DNA of 31,139 bases from Nemertoderma westbladi (GCA_032718475.1 JAUCBJ010006955.1:1-31139), one strand, 5' to 3'; counted from the first letter of the stretch, positions 1 through 11,667 are shown. The notes: generated by a model from the letters alone, not told the origin. Numbers and translations: made by a program.

Positions 1-479
1 AAAACTAAATAAATGATTATTAGATTGTAAAACTTCGGTTTATATGGTTGCTTTAATACAGCAGAGTGACTTACAGTGAGGAATATAGTAGCTTCGTGTA
101 ACAGATGCAACGTGTACAGATAAATTTATTACATTAGCGTGAGTTAGAGAGTGAAATAGCAGTAACGTGTAACAGATGCAACGTAATCAATGCTAGCCCT
201 GTCATTCTAACTTATATTCAACTTAGTTGATCGATCAGTTACAACGATAAAAGAAATTGATTATTATTAATAGTCGAATTAATGTATTCTACGCTATAGT
301 AATTATGTTAAGGAACTAGAAGCTATTTATAAACATCTGCTACCGGTGATGAAGATGAAGAATTCAATGACTATGGTATAACTCAGATATTTATCGCCTT
401 TTTCTCTCGAGGTTGGATGGGGGAGTGAGTGGAGGAATGTGGGGAGTTATAATGGTCCCGAGTTCGAACCCTGTTGAAT
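1..479. other. intergenic A+T-rich DNA, no gene seen
   Basis: I find no coding region here. A 19-bp stretch containing cgtgtaacagatgcaacg occurs twice, at 95-113 and 166-184, as a direct repeat about 71 bp apart. The end of the stretch (about 405-475) contains the possible tRNA-like segment listed separately. Confidence 0.6.
405..475 (+). other. possible degenerate tRNA-like (SINE head) sequence
   Basis: A segment near 459-470 reads gagttcgaaccc, close to the Pol III B-box consensus GGTTCGANNCC. About 35 bp upstream lies a G-rich stretch ending in agtgagtgg that loosely resembles an A box. The spacing fits a tRNA-derived SINE head, and the 95-bp repeat that follows could be its body. No tRNA cloverleaf was established and the A box is weak, so this is only a candidate. 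Confidence 0.25.
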
Positions 480-780
480 ATTTTGTTATCTGAAAAATTG
501 CAAAATTAAATTTAGTTACTGGTGAAAAATAGTAGAAGTTACCTGTAGACACCTCTAGCGTCTGTAAGATAAAGGTTGGTGAATATGAAAAATACTGGTT
601 GCTGAAAAATTGCGATTTGAAAAATAGTAGAAGTTACCTGTAGACACCTCTAGCGTCTGTAAAATAAAGGTTGGTAAATATGAAAATACTGGTTGCTGAA
701 AAATTGCGATTTGAAAAATAGTAGAAGTTACCTGATGCTAAGTGTAGACACCCGAACACTTGTAAAATAAAGGCTTATGA
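480..780. repeat. tandem repeat, ~95-bp unit, about 2.6 copies
   Basis: The block beginning gaaaaatagtagaagttacc starts at 524, 619 and 713, which gives periods of 95 and 94 bp. Units one and two are nearly identical and include gtagacacctctagcg. The third unit diverges after the shared start and has gtagacacccgaac instead. No open reading frame is conserved across units. This is a short local duplication, possibly inside a mobile element. Confidence 0.85.
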
Positions 781-1008
781 TTGGACGGATGAGTAGCGTT
801 GGGGGACTAATAACGCCTCTAGCGGAAGATGCGGGAACTTGAGAAGTTGCCATGGTTACGGATTAAATGCTGACATCTGATTGGTTGAAATAATAACGAC
901 CACCGCAAAAGGTTGAAATAGTGGCTTCTGATTGGACAGAGTACCAGAAATGGACGGTAATGATGGGCTACGGGTGACCATTATCCAGTGTCATAGTATT
1001 GTATACTA
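781..1008. other. non-coding spacer before the LINE fragment
   Basis: No gene is visible. The segment contains a ctctagcggaag motif near 812-823, which resembles motifs carried by the inverted-repeat elements elsewhere in the window. The phrase tctgattgg appears twice (near 877 and 927). The recognisable LINE protein homology starts at about 1009. Confidence 0.5.
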
Positions 1009-1953
1009 CTCGTCCTCCAAGGAGACACACTTGCACCATTCTTGTTCATTATTGTGGTTGACTATGTTCTACGCATGTCCTTAGATCATCATAATGATGA
1101 TGGGGTGATGATAACTCCACCTACTGGCTCCAGAAGTCGAGGAAATCCTGCCAAGTACCTAACTGATCTAGACTTTGCTGATGACTTAGGAGTACTCTCA
1201 GAATCATTAGAGGGAGCCCAACGGCTCCTCAGCTCATTAGAACATGCTGCTTCTAGTGTTGGTCTTTTTATTAACCCCAGAAAGACCAAAATTCTGACAG
1301 TCAACTTTGAAAGTCCTCAGCAAGTCTCTGATCGGATGAGCATAAGCTCAAAGGATGGTATGCTTGAGCATGTGGACGACTTCTGTTACCTTGGATCATG
1401 GATCCGGAAGTCAGGTGAGGACCTTCGAATACGTAAGGGAAAGGCATGGGCAGCCTTGAATAGGCTTTCCAGGATTTGGAAGTCACCTAGAATTAATCGG
1501 AAACTTAAGGTCCGATTATTTAGAGCAGCAGTAGTTCCAGTACTCCTCTATGGGAGTCCATGCTGGGCTCTAACTGCTGAGGACACCAAATCTCTGGATG
1601 GCACATTCACAAGAATGCTACGCCGGGTTCATTGTGTCAAGTACAATGCACACATCTCCAACCAGACACTATATAACATTGGAGGTGTCTCATTGGTTCC
1701 CCCAAGCTTGACACTAGAACAAAATCGCCTCCGCTTTGCAGGACATTGCTTTCGCCGTGAGGACCAGCCAGTGCATAATCTTGTACTTTGGCAGCCTCAT
1801 GGAGTGATTAAGCATGGTGGACAGCCCATGACTTTCTTGAGACGCATCTTAAAGGACACTGGCCTTAAAGATGCGGATGATCTAGCAAATGTCATGGGTG
1901 ATAGGGAGTTGTGGCGGTGCAATTTTGTTGACAAGCCGGCACAGCATTCTTAA
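1009..1953 (+). pseudogene. 5'-truncated non-LTR retrotransposon reverse transcriptase, C-terminal part
   Basis: The frame reads VLQGDTLAPFLF at 1012-1047, a conserved reverse-transcriptase motif. It continues to the catalytic FADD box at about 1174-1185 (YLTDLDFADD) and through the thumb to a taa stop at 1951-1953. The C-terminal motifs LLYGSPCWALT and RLRFAGHCFRRED are typical of animal LINE polyproteins often mis-annotated as endonuclease-reverse transcriptase. The endonuclease and the N-terminal half of the RT are missing, and an in-frame stop lies just upstream at 994-996, so this is a dead 5'-truncated copy. There is no proper ATG: the frame is open from 997, and the Met after VDYVLR is internal. 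The exact LINE clade is not assigned here. The 3' part is uninterrupted, which suggests a fairly recent insertion. Confidence 0.9.
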
Positions 1954-2003
1954 AAATGCAGCTGCAATGCAGCATGCCGATCCTAGTAGTAGTAGTAGTA
2001 GTA
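1954..2003 (+). repeat. LINE 3' end with (TAG)n microsatellite tail
   Basis: After the RT stop there are about 30 bp of unique sequence and then six to seven copies of tag (1984-2003). Many non-LTR elements end in a short microsatellite instead of poly-A, so this is probably the true 3' end of the insertion. The first minisatellite unit begins at the next base. Confidence 0.7.
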
Positions 2004-5000
2004 GTGAACGCCGAGCTCTATGGTACTATACCATCTGTATCAACCACCCTCCGTGAACGCCGAGCTCTATGGTACTATACCATCTGTATCAACCACCCTC
2101 CGTGAACGCCGAGCTCTAGGGTACTATACCACCTGTATCAACCACCCTCCGTGAACGCCGAGCTCTATGGTACTATACCATCTGTATCAACCACCCTCCG
2201 TGAACGCCGAGCTCTATGGTACTATACCACCTGTATCAACCACCCTCCGTGAACGCCGAGCTCTATGGTACTATACCATCTGTATCAACCACCCTCCGTG
2301 AACGCCGAGCTCTATGGTACTATACCATCTGTATCAACCACCCTCCGTGAACGCCGAGCTCTAGGGTACTATACCATCTGTATCAACCACCCTCCGTGAA
2401 CGCCGAGCTCTATGGTACTATACCATCTGTATCAACCACCCTCCGTGAACGCCGAGCTCTATGGTACTATACCATCTGTATCAACCACCCTCCGTGAACG
2501 CCGAGCTCTAGGGTACTATACCACCTGTATCAACCACCCTCCGTGAACGCCGAGCTCTATGGTACTATACCATCTGTATCAACCACCCTCCGTGAACGCC
2601 GAGCTCTAGGGTACTATACCACCTGTATCAACCACCCTCCGTGAACGCCGAGCTCTAGGGTACTATACCACCTGTATCAACCACCCTCCGTGAACGCCGA
2701 GCTCTAGGGTACTATACCACCTGTATCAACCACCCTCCGTGAACGCCGAGCTCTATGGTACTATACCATCTGTATCAACCACCCTCCGTGAACGCCGAGC
2801 TCTAGGGTACTATACCACCTGTATCAACCACCCTCCGTGAACGCCGAGCTCTAGGGTACTATACCATCTGTATCAACCACCCTCCGTGAACGCCGAGCTC
2901 TAGGGTACTATACCACCTGTATCAACCACCCTCCGTGAACGCCGAGCTCTAGGGTACTATACCACCTGTATCAACCACCCTCCGTGAACGCCGAGCTCTA
3001 GGGTACTATACCACCTGTATCAACCACCCTCCGTGAACGCCGAGCTCTAGGGTACTATACCAACTGTATCAACCACCCTCCGTGAACGCCGAGCTCTAGG
3101 GTACTATACCACCTGTATCAACCACCCTCCGTGAACGCCGAGCTCTATGGTACTATACCATCTGTATCAACCACCCTCCGTGAACGCCGAGCTCTAGGGT
3201 ACTATACCACCTGTATCAACCACCATCCCTCCGTGAACGCCGAGCTCTATGGTACTATACCATCTGTATCAACCACCCTCCGTGAACGCCGAGCTCTAGG
3301 GTACTATACCACCTGTATCAACCACCCTCCGTGAACGCCGAGCTCTATGGTACTATACCAACTGTATCAACCACCCTCCGTGAACGCCGAGCTCTATGGT
3401 ACTATACCATCTGTATCAACCACCCTCCGTGAACGCCGAGCTCTAGGGTACTATACCACCTGTATCAACCACCCTCCGTGAACGCCGAGCTCTATGGTAC
3501 TATACCATCTGTATCAACCACCCTCCGTGAATGCCGAGCTCTAGGGTACTATACCACCTGTATCAACCACCCTCCGTGAAAGCCGAGCTCTATGGTACTA
3601 TACCATCTGTATCAACCACCCTCCGTGAACGCCGAGCTCTAGGGTACTATACCACCTGTATCAACCACCCTCCGTGAACGCCGAGCTCTATGGTACTATA
3701 CCATCTGTATCAACCACCCTCCGTGAACGCCGAGCTCTAGGGTACTATACCAACTGTATCAACCACCCTCCGTGAACGCCGAGCTCTATGGTACTATACC
3801 ATCTGTATCAACCACCCTCCGTGAACGCCGAGCTCTAGGGTACTATACCACCTGTATCAACCACCCTCCGTGAACGCCGAGCTCTATGGTACTATACCAC
3901 CTGTATCAACCACCCTCCGTGAACGCCGAGCTCTATGGTACTGTACCATCTGTATCAACCACCCTCCGTGAACGCCGAGCTCTATGGTACTATACCATCT
4001 GTATCAACCACCCTCCGTGAACGCCGAGCTCTATGGTACTATACCATCTGTATCAACCACCCTCCGTGAACGCCGAGCTCTATGGTACTATACCATCTGT
4101 ATCAACCACCCTCCGTGAACGCCGAGCTCTATGGTACTATACCATCTGTATCAACCACCCTCCGTGAACGCCGAGCTCTATGGTACTGTACCATCTGTAT
4201 CAACCACCCTCCGTGAACGCCGAGCTCTATGGTACTATACCATCTGTATCAACCACCCTCCGTGAACGCCGAGCTCTATGGTACTATACCATCTGTATCA
4301 ACCACCCTCCGTGAACGCCGAGCTCTATGATACTATACCATCTGTATCAACCACCCACCGTGAACGCCGAGCTCTATGGTACTATACCATCTGTATCAAC
4401 CACCCTCCGTGAACGCCGATCTCTATGGTACTGTACCACCTGTATCAACCACCCTCCCTCCGTGAACGCCGAGCTTTATGGTACTATACCAACTGTATCA
4501 ACCACCCTCCGTGAACGCCGAGCTCTATGGTACTATACCATCTGTATCAACCACCCTCCGTGAACGCCGATCTCTATGGTACTATACCATCTGTATCAAC
4601 CACCCTCCCTCCGTGAACGCCGAGCTCTATGGTACTATACCATCTGTATCAACCACCCTCCGTGAACGCCGAGCTCTATGGTACTGTACCACCTGTATCA
4701 ACCACCCTCCGTGAACGCCGAGCTCTATGGTACTATACCAACTGTATCAACCACCCTCCGTGAACGCCGAGTTCTATGGTACTATACCAACTGTATCAAC
4801 CACCCTCCGTGAACGCCGAGCTCTATGGTACTGTACCACCTGTATCAACCACCCTCCCTCCGTGAACGCCGAGCTCTATGGTACTATACCATCTGTATCA
4901 ACCACCCTCCGTGAACGCCGAGCTCTATGGTACTGTACCACCTGTATCAACCACCCTCCGTGAACGCCGAGCTCTATGGTACTATACCATCTGTATCAAC

Positions 5001-6362
5001 CACCCTCCGTGAACGCCGAGCTCTATGGTACTGTACCACCTGTATCAACCACCATCCTCCGTGAACGTCGAGCTCTATGGTACTATACCAACTGTATCAA
5101 CCACCCTCCGTGAACGCCGAGCTCTATGGTACTATACCATCTGTATCAACCACCCTCCGTGAACGCCGAGCTCTATGGTACTATACCATCTGTATCAACC
5201 ACCCTCCGTGAACGCCGAGCTCTATGGTACTGTACCACCTGTATCAACCACCCTCCCTCCGTGAACGCCGAGCTTTATGGTACTATACCAACTGTATCAA
5301 CCACCCTCCGTGAACGCCGAGCTCTATGGTACTATACCATCTGTATCAACCACCATCCGTGAACGCCGAGCTCTATGGTACTATACCATCTGTATCAACC
5401 ACCCTCCGTGAACGCCGAGCTCTATGGTACTATACCATCTGTATCAACCACCCTCCGTGAACGCCGAGCTCTATGGTACTGTACCACCTGTATCAACCAC
5501 CCTCCCTCCGTGAACGCCGAGCTTTATGGTACTATACCAACTGTATCAACCACCCTCCGTGAACGCCGAGCTCTATGGTACTATACCATCTGTATCAACC
5601 ACCATCCGTGAACGCCGAGCTCTATGGTACTATACCATCTGTATCAACCACCCTCCGTGAACGCCGAGCTCTATGGTACTATACCATCTGTATCAACCAT
5701 CCTCCGTGAACGCCGAGCTCTATGGTACTGTACCACCTGTATCAACCACCATCCCTCCGTGAACGCCGAGCTCTATGGTACTATACCATCTGTATCAACC
5801 ACCCTCCGTGAACGCCGAGCTCTATGGTACTGTACCACCTGTATCAACCACCCTCCGTGAACGCCGAGCTCTATGGTACTATACCATCTGTATCAACCAC
5901 CCTCCGTGAACGCCGAGCTCTATGGTACTGTACCACCTGTATCAACCACCATCCCTCCGTGAACGCCGAGCTCTATGGTACTATACCAACTGTATCAACC
6001 ACCCTCCGTGAACGCCGAGCTCTATGGTACTATACCACCTGTATCAACCACCCTCCGTGAACGCCGAGCTCTATGGTACTATACCATCTGTATCAACCAC
6101 CCTCCGTGAACGCCGAGCTCTATGGTACTATACCACCTGTATCAACCACCCTCCGTGAACGCCGAGCTCTATGGTACTATACCATCTGTATCAACCACCC
6201 TCAGTGAACGCCGAGCTCTATGGTACTATACCATCTGTATCAACCACCCTCCGTGAACGCCGAGCTCTATGGTACTATACCATCTGTGTCAACCACCCTC
6301 CGTGAACGCCGAGCTCTATGGTACTGTACTATACCACCTGTATCAACCACCCTCCGTGAACG
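2004..6362. repeat. 49-bp minisatellite, about 89 copies
   Basis: Units start with gtgaacgccgagctctatgg and recur every 49 bp (first starts at 2004, 2053, 2102). A few units are 53 bp because cctc is duplicated near the junction. Subtypes exist. Type A has atggta...taccat, an inverted repeat with 6-bp arms. Type B has aggg plus cacct and is frequent at 2100-3860. Type C has tggtactgtacca and is frequent after 4400. Because 49 is not a multiple of three, the frame shifts at each unit, so the many short open frames are artefacts of the repeat. One frame of the unit encodes NAELYGTIPSVSTTLRERR, which resembles LINE RT C-termini (see findings). The array ends in a degenerate unit at about 6362. 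Confidence 0.98.
4395..5860. repeat. 249-bp higher-order repeat inside the 49-bp array
   Basis: The same series of variants returns every 249 bp (for example at 5126, 5375 and 5624). This equals four 49-bp units plus one 53-bp unit carrying the duplicated cctc. Shared rare variants such as gagctttatgg and cacctg mark the register. The pattern shows block amplification instead of unit-by-unit growth in this half of the array. Confidence 0.8.
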
Positions 6363-6404
6363 CAGATAAAGATTCAGCGGGCACTGCTGGCGAAGTAAAA
6401 ATTA

Positions 6405-6661
6405 GGAATGGTCTAATTTTATACATATTATTTTCAATAAATAATGCACCATTGAATGGTGTTTCCAAATCTGAAAACCGCTATTTAATAGCTCTTTTAG
6501 TTTTCAAGTTATAAAAATTTCCATTTAGGGAGACCTGTTGAAATTACTATTACTATGTATAATGAAAGGTCGATTATCTCCAAATATTTTTTTTATTAAA
6601 TTGTCAACTTCAAAACCCTACTACTTCTACAATTTTTGAGCAATTAGTCTGAAACTTTCTG
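6405..6661 (+). mobile_element. dispersed repeat, left copy of an inverted pair
   Basis: From about 6443 to 6661 this sequence matches the reverse complement of 23075-23305 with only scattered differences. The outer part (6405-6442) matches with a gap. It contains a perfect hairpin, caccatt-g-aatggtg, at about 6448-6462. No open reading frame is present, and the family is not recognised. It begins about 40 bp after the 49-bp array ends. Confidence 0.8.
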
Positions 6662-7151
6662 TGGGTGTCTACATAGCCACCCTACATAAAAGTATCAGAC
6701 AACTTTTCGAAATTATTTGTTAATAAAATTTAATACTATTTATAACAAACCTAAAAATTTAGCATAAATTTGCAGCGCCACCTAGCGTTGCAGAATTATT
6801 TTCACTAATTACATTGAGTAATTGATTAATAAGTAATTGACTACCAATATGTAACAACCATAATTGATTACAATCACTAAGAAACTGGTATACAACGCAG
6901 TATGCTGTGGAAAATGTATATATTTCCTTTAATTTAACTGTAAATTATTTTGTATATAATTTTGTATTATGTTTTTGTAGTTTTGAGCTGCTATATTAAT
7001 ATGATCACGTGACATATATAAATCGTATTAGTAATACTTAATTAAGAAGCAATTAATAGTCACTCAAATAATATAGACTATTTGTTAGAATTTGTAAAAT
7101 ATATCAATATTTGTTAATTTACCACTCACCGAAAATAGGAAGTCCCACACC
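6662..7151. other. A+T-rich spacer between arrays, no gene
   Basis: No coding region is visible. The only motif of note is agcgccacctagcgt at 6774-6788, which on the minus strand resembles a CTCF core and is listed separately. Several ttaattga-type short repeats occur around 6810-6870. Confidence 0.6.
6774..6788 (-). promoter_or_regulatory. candidate CTCF-like site
   Basis: The minus strand reads acgctaggtggcgct. It differs from the vertebrate CTCF consensus CCASYAGRKGGCGCT only at its first and third positions and contains AGGTGGCGC, the fly CTCF core. The match is by eye and the motif is short; GCGCCACCTAG-type sequences also occur in animal repeats. Confidence 0.3.
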
Positions 7152-7290
7152 CGTGTTCTGAGTTTGGTTGGTTCACATATCCTGGTTCAGAGATTGGTTG
7201 GTTCACATATCGTGGTTCAGAGATTGGTTGGTTCACATATCGTGGTTCAGAGTTTGGTTGGTTAACATATCGTGGTTCAGAGTTTGGTTG

Positions 7291-9530
7291 ATTCACATAT
7301 CGTGGATTCGAGTTTGATTGGTTCACATATCGTGGTTCAGAGTTTGGTTGGTTCACATATCCTGGTTCAGAGTTTGGTTGGTTCACATATCCTGGTTCAG
7401 AGTTTGGTTGGTTCACATATCGTGGTTCAGAGATTGGTTGGTTCACATATCGTGGTTCAGAGTTTGGTTGGTTAACATATCGTGGTTCAGAGTTTGGTTG
7501 GTTCACATATCGTGGTTAAAAGTTTGGTTGGTTCACATATCGTGGTTCAGAGATTGGTTGGTTCACATATCGTGGTTCAGAGTTTGGTTGGTTCACATAT
7601 CGTGGTTCAGAGTTTGGTTGGTTCACATATCGTGGTTCAGAGTTTGGTTGGTTAACATATCGTGGTTCAGAGTTTGGTTGGTTCACGTATCGCGGTTCAG
7701 AGTTTGGTTGGTTCACATATCGTGGATTCGAGTTTGATTGGTTCACATATCGTGGTTCAGAGATTGGTTGGTTCTCATATTGTGGTTCAGAGTTTGGTTG
7801 GTTCTCATATCGTGCTTCAGAGTTTGGTTGGTTCACATATCGTGGTTCAGAGTTTGGTTGGTTCACATATCGTGGTTCAGAGTTTGGTTGGTTCACATAT
7901 CGTGGTTCAGAGTTTGGTTGGTTCATATATCGTGGTTCAGAGTTTGGTTGGTTCATATATCGTGGTTCAGAGTTTGGTTGGTTCACATATCGTGGTTCAG
8001 AGTTTGGTTGGTTCACATATCGTGGTTCAGAGTTTGGTTGGTTCATATATCGTGGTTCAGAGTTTGGTTGGTTCACATATCGTGGTTCAGAGTTTGGTTG
8101 GTTCACATATCGTGGTTCAGAGTTTGGTTGGTTCATATATCGTGGTTCAGAGTTTGGTTGGTTCACATATCGTGGTTCAGAGTTTGGTTGGTTCACATAT
8201 CGTGGTTCAGAGTTTGGTTGGTTCACATGTTGTGGTTCAGAGTTTGGTTGGTTCACATATCGTGGTTCAGAGATTGGTTGGTTCACATATCGTGGTTCAG
8301 AGTTTGGTTGGTTCACATATCGTGGTTCAGAGTTTGGTTGGTTCACATATTGTCGTTCAGAGTTTGGTTGGTTCACATATTGTGGTTAAGAGTTTGGTTG
8401 GTTCTCATATCGTGGTTCAGAGTTTGGTTGGTTCACATATTGTCGTTCAGAGTTTGGTTGGTTCACATATTGTGGTTCTGAGTTTGGTTGGTTCTCATAT
8501 CGTGGTTCAGAGTTTGGTTGGTTTACATATCGTGGTTTAGAGTTTGGTTGGTTCACATATCCTGGTTCAGAGTTTGGTTGGTTCACATATCGTGGTTCAG
8601 AGTTTGGTTGGTTAACATATCGTGGTTCAGAGTTTGGTTGGTTCACATATCGTGGATTCGAGTTTGATTGGTTCACATATCGTGGTTCAGAGTTTGGTTG
8701 GTTCACATATCCTGGTTCAGAGTTTGGTTGGTTCACATATCCTGGTTCAGAGTTTGGTTGGTTCACATATCGTGGTTCAGAGATTGGTTGGTTCACATAT
8801 CGTGGTTCAGAGTTTGGTTGGTTAACATATCGTGGTTCAGAGTTTGGTTGGTTCACATATCGTGGTTAAAAGTTTGGTTGGTTCACATATCGTGGTTCAG
8901 AGATTGGTTGGTTCACATATCGTGGTTCAGAGTTTGGTTGGTTCACATATCGTGGTTCAGAGTTTGGTTGGTTCACATATCGTGGTTCAGAGTTTGGTTG
9001 GTTAACATATCGTGGTTCAGAGTTTGGTTGGTTCACGTATCGCGGTTCAGAGTTTGGTTGGTTCACATATCGTGGATTCGAGTTTGATTGGTTCACATAT
9101 CGTGGTTCAGAGATTGGTTGGTTCTCATATTGTGGTTCAGAGTTTGGTTGGTTCTCATATCGTGCTTCAGAGTTTGGTTGGTTCACATATCGTGGTTCAG
9201 AGTTTGGTTGGTTCACATATCGTGGTTCAGAGTTTGGTTGGTTCACATATCGTGGTTCAGAGTTTGGTTGGTTCATATATCGTGGTTCAGAGTTTGGTTG
9301 GTTCATATATCGTGGTTCAGAGTTTGGTTGGTTCACATATCGTGGTTCAGAGTTTGGTTGGTTCACATATCGTGGTTCAGAGTTTGGTTGGTTCATATAT
9401 CGTGGTTCAGAGTTTGGTTGGTTCACATATCGTGGTTCAGAGTTTGGTTGGTTCACATATCGTGGTTCAGAGTTTGGTTGGTTCACATGTTGTGGTTCAG
9501 AGTTTGGTTGGTTCACATATTATGGTTCAG
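7291..9530. repeat. 1,350-bp higher-order duplication in the 30-bp array
   Basis: Rare marker units recur with a 1,350-bp offset (45 units). Examples are gattcgagtttgattgg at 7305 and 8655, the gttaaaag unit near 7515 and 8865, and gttcacgtatcgcgg at 7681 and 9031. The later copy has lost three units (90 bp) before the gttcacatgttgtgg marker, which is at 8221 and 9481. The earlier copy has no SINE. Confidence 0.85.
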
Positions 9531-9816
9531 TAAAGTAAAAGTAAAGTAAAGTAAATTTTCTTCGGCCGCTAGACCAGGGATTACGCACAAAGTCTGACGA
9601 CTTATTTCCAGTGCGGTCCCCCCAGAACTTTACTCCCCAGAGGAAACTCCAGTACTCATTTAGCTACCACTTAAGGATGCAAGGCAGAGATGCGCCCTGG
9701 CTGGTCCCTTTATAGCATTCGTGCCGAAACGAAAACTGCCCTGGCCCATGTGAGGATCGAACCCACGACCTACAGGAGATGTCAATTCAATGCAACCACT
9801 ACACCAAGGTGGAACC
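9531..9816 (-). mobile_element. tRNA-derived SINE, copy 1
   Basis: On the minus strand the element starts with ggttccaccttggtgtagtg, a tRNA-like head with A and B boxes. It continues through a roughly 190-bp body and ends in a taaag-type simple repeat (gtaaagtaaa on the plus strand at 9531-9554). It interrupts a 30-bp unit: ttcag lies on both sides (9526-9530 and 9817-9821), consistent with a short target-site duplication. A small open frame that crosses into the array is not a gene. The SINE family is not assigned. Confidence 0.85.
9754..9806 (-). promoter_or_regulatory. Pol III internal promoter of SINE copy 1
   Basis: The minus strand has an A box tggtgtagtgg (9796-9806) and a B box ggttcgatcc (9754-9763), at the spacing seen in tRNA genes. 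The B box matches the GGTTCGANNCC consensus. These boxes would drive RNA polymerase III transcription of the SINE. Confidence 0.7.
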
Positions 9817-11381
9817 TTCAGAGTCTGGTTGGTTCTCATATCGTGGTTCAGAGTTTGCTTGGTTCACATATTGTGGTTCAGAGTTTGGTTGGTTCACATA
9901 TTGTGGTTCAGAGTTTGGTTGGTTCTCATATAGTGGTTCAGAGTTTGGTTGGTTCACATATCGTGGTTCAGAGTTTGGTTGGTTCACATATTGTTGTTCA
10001 GATTTTGGTTGGTTCTCATATCGTGGTTCAGAGTTTTGTTGGTTCACATATTGTGGTTCAGAGTTTGGTTGGTTCACATATTGTGGTTTAGAGTTTGGTT
10101 GGTTCACATATCGTGGTTCAGAGTTTCGTTAGTTCACATATTGTGGTTCAGAGTTTGGTTGGTTCACATATTGTGGTTCAGAGTGTGGTTGGTTCACATA
10201 TCGTGGTTCAGAGTTTCGTTAGTTCACATATTGTGGTTCAGAGATTGTTTGGTTCACATATTGTGGTTCAGAGTTTGGTTGGTTCTCATATTGTGGTTCA
10301 GAGTTTGGTTGGTTCACATATTGTCGTTCAGAGTTTGGTTGGTTCACATATTGTGGTTAAGAGTTTGGTTGGTTCTCATATCGTGGTTCAGAGTTTGGTT
10401 GGTTCACATATTGTCGTTCAGAGTTTGGTTGGTTCACATATTGTGGTTCTGAGTTTGGTTGGTTCTCATATCGTGGTTCAGAGTTTGGTTGGTTTACATA
10501 TCGTGGTTTAGAGTTTGGTTGGTTCACATATCCTGGTTCAGAGTTTGGTTGGTTCACATATCGTGGTTCAGAGTTTGGTTGGTTCACATATCCTGGTTCA
10601 GAGTTTGGTTGGTTCACATATCGTGGTTCAGAGATTGGTTGGTTCACATATCGTGGTTCAGAGTTTGGTTGGTTAACATATCGTGGTTCAGAGTTTGGTT
10701 GGTTCACATATCGTGGTTAAAAGTTTGGTTGGTTCACATATCGTGGTTCAGAGATTGGTTGGTTCACATATCGTGGTTCAGAGTTTGGTTGGTTCACATA
10801 TCGTGGTTCAGAGTTTGGTTGGTTCACATATCGTGGTTCAGAGTTTGGTTGGTTAACATATCGTGGTTCAGAGTTTGGTTGGTTCACGTATCGCGGTTCA
10901 GAGTTTGGTTGGTTCACATATCGTGGATTCGAGTTTGATTGGTTCACATATCGTGGTTCAGAGATTGGTTGGTTCTCATATTGTGGTTCAGAGTTTGGTT
11001 GGTTCTCATATCGTGCTTCAGAGTTTGGTTGGTTCACATATCGTGGTTCAGAGTTTGGTTGGTTCACATATCGTGGTTCAGAGTTTGGTTGGTTCACATA
11101 TCGTGGTTCAGAGTTTGGTTGGTTCATATATCGTGGTTCAGAGTTTGGTTGGTTCATATATCGTGGTTCAGAGTTTGGTTGGTTCACATATCGTGGTTCA
11201 GAGTTTGGTTGGTTCACATATCGTGGTTCAGAGTTTGGTTGGTTCATATATCGTGGTTCAGAGTTTGGTTGGTTCACATATCGTGGTTCAGAGTTTGGTT
11301 GGTTCACATATCGTGGTTCAGAGTTTGGTTGGTTCACATGTTGTGGTTCAGAGTTTGGTTGGTTCACATATTATGGTTCAG

Positions 11382-11667
11382 TAAAGTAAAAGTAAAGTAA
11401 AGTAAATTTTCTTCGGCCGCTAGACCAGGGATTACGCACAAAGTCTGACGACTTATTTCCAGTGCGGTCCCCCCAGAACTTTACTCCCCAGAGGAAACTC
11501 CAGTACTCATTTAGCTACCACTTAAGGATGCAAGGCAGAGATGCGCCCTGGCTGGTCCCTTTATAGCATTCGTGCCGAAACGAAAACTGCCCTGGCCCAT
11601 GTGAGGATCGAACCCACGACCTACAGGAGATGTCAATTCAATGCAACCACTACACCAAGGTGGAACC
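11382..11667 (-). mobile_element. tRNA-derived SINE, copy 2 (by segmental duplication)
   Basis: This is the same element as at 9531-9816, shifted by 1,851 bp and apparently identical. The flanking 30-bp units are the same on both sides. It was therefore copied as part of the array duplication and not inserted independently. The ttcag duplication is at 11377-11381 and 11668-11672. Confidence 0.85.
11605..11657 (-). promoter_or_regulatory. Pol III internal promoter of SINE copy 2
   Basis: The same A box (11647-11657) and B box (11605-11614) as in copy 1, unchanged. Confidence 0.65.

Noticed and set aside
1089-1486. Minus-strand open frames opposite the LINE reverse transcriptase
   Set aside because: They are antisense shadows of the RT coding frame.
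3131-6060. Series of 67-81-codon open frames in the 49-bp array
   Set aside because: They repeat with the array, shift frame every 49 bp and differ only by unit variants. They reflect repeat structure, and one frame recalls ancestral LINE coding.
9690-10091. Open frame starting in the SINE and running into the array (also at 11541-11942)
   Set aside because: Its first part is antisense SINE body and its second part is array; no protein family is recognisable.
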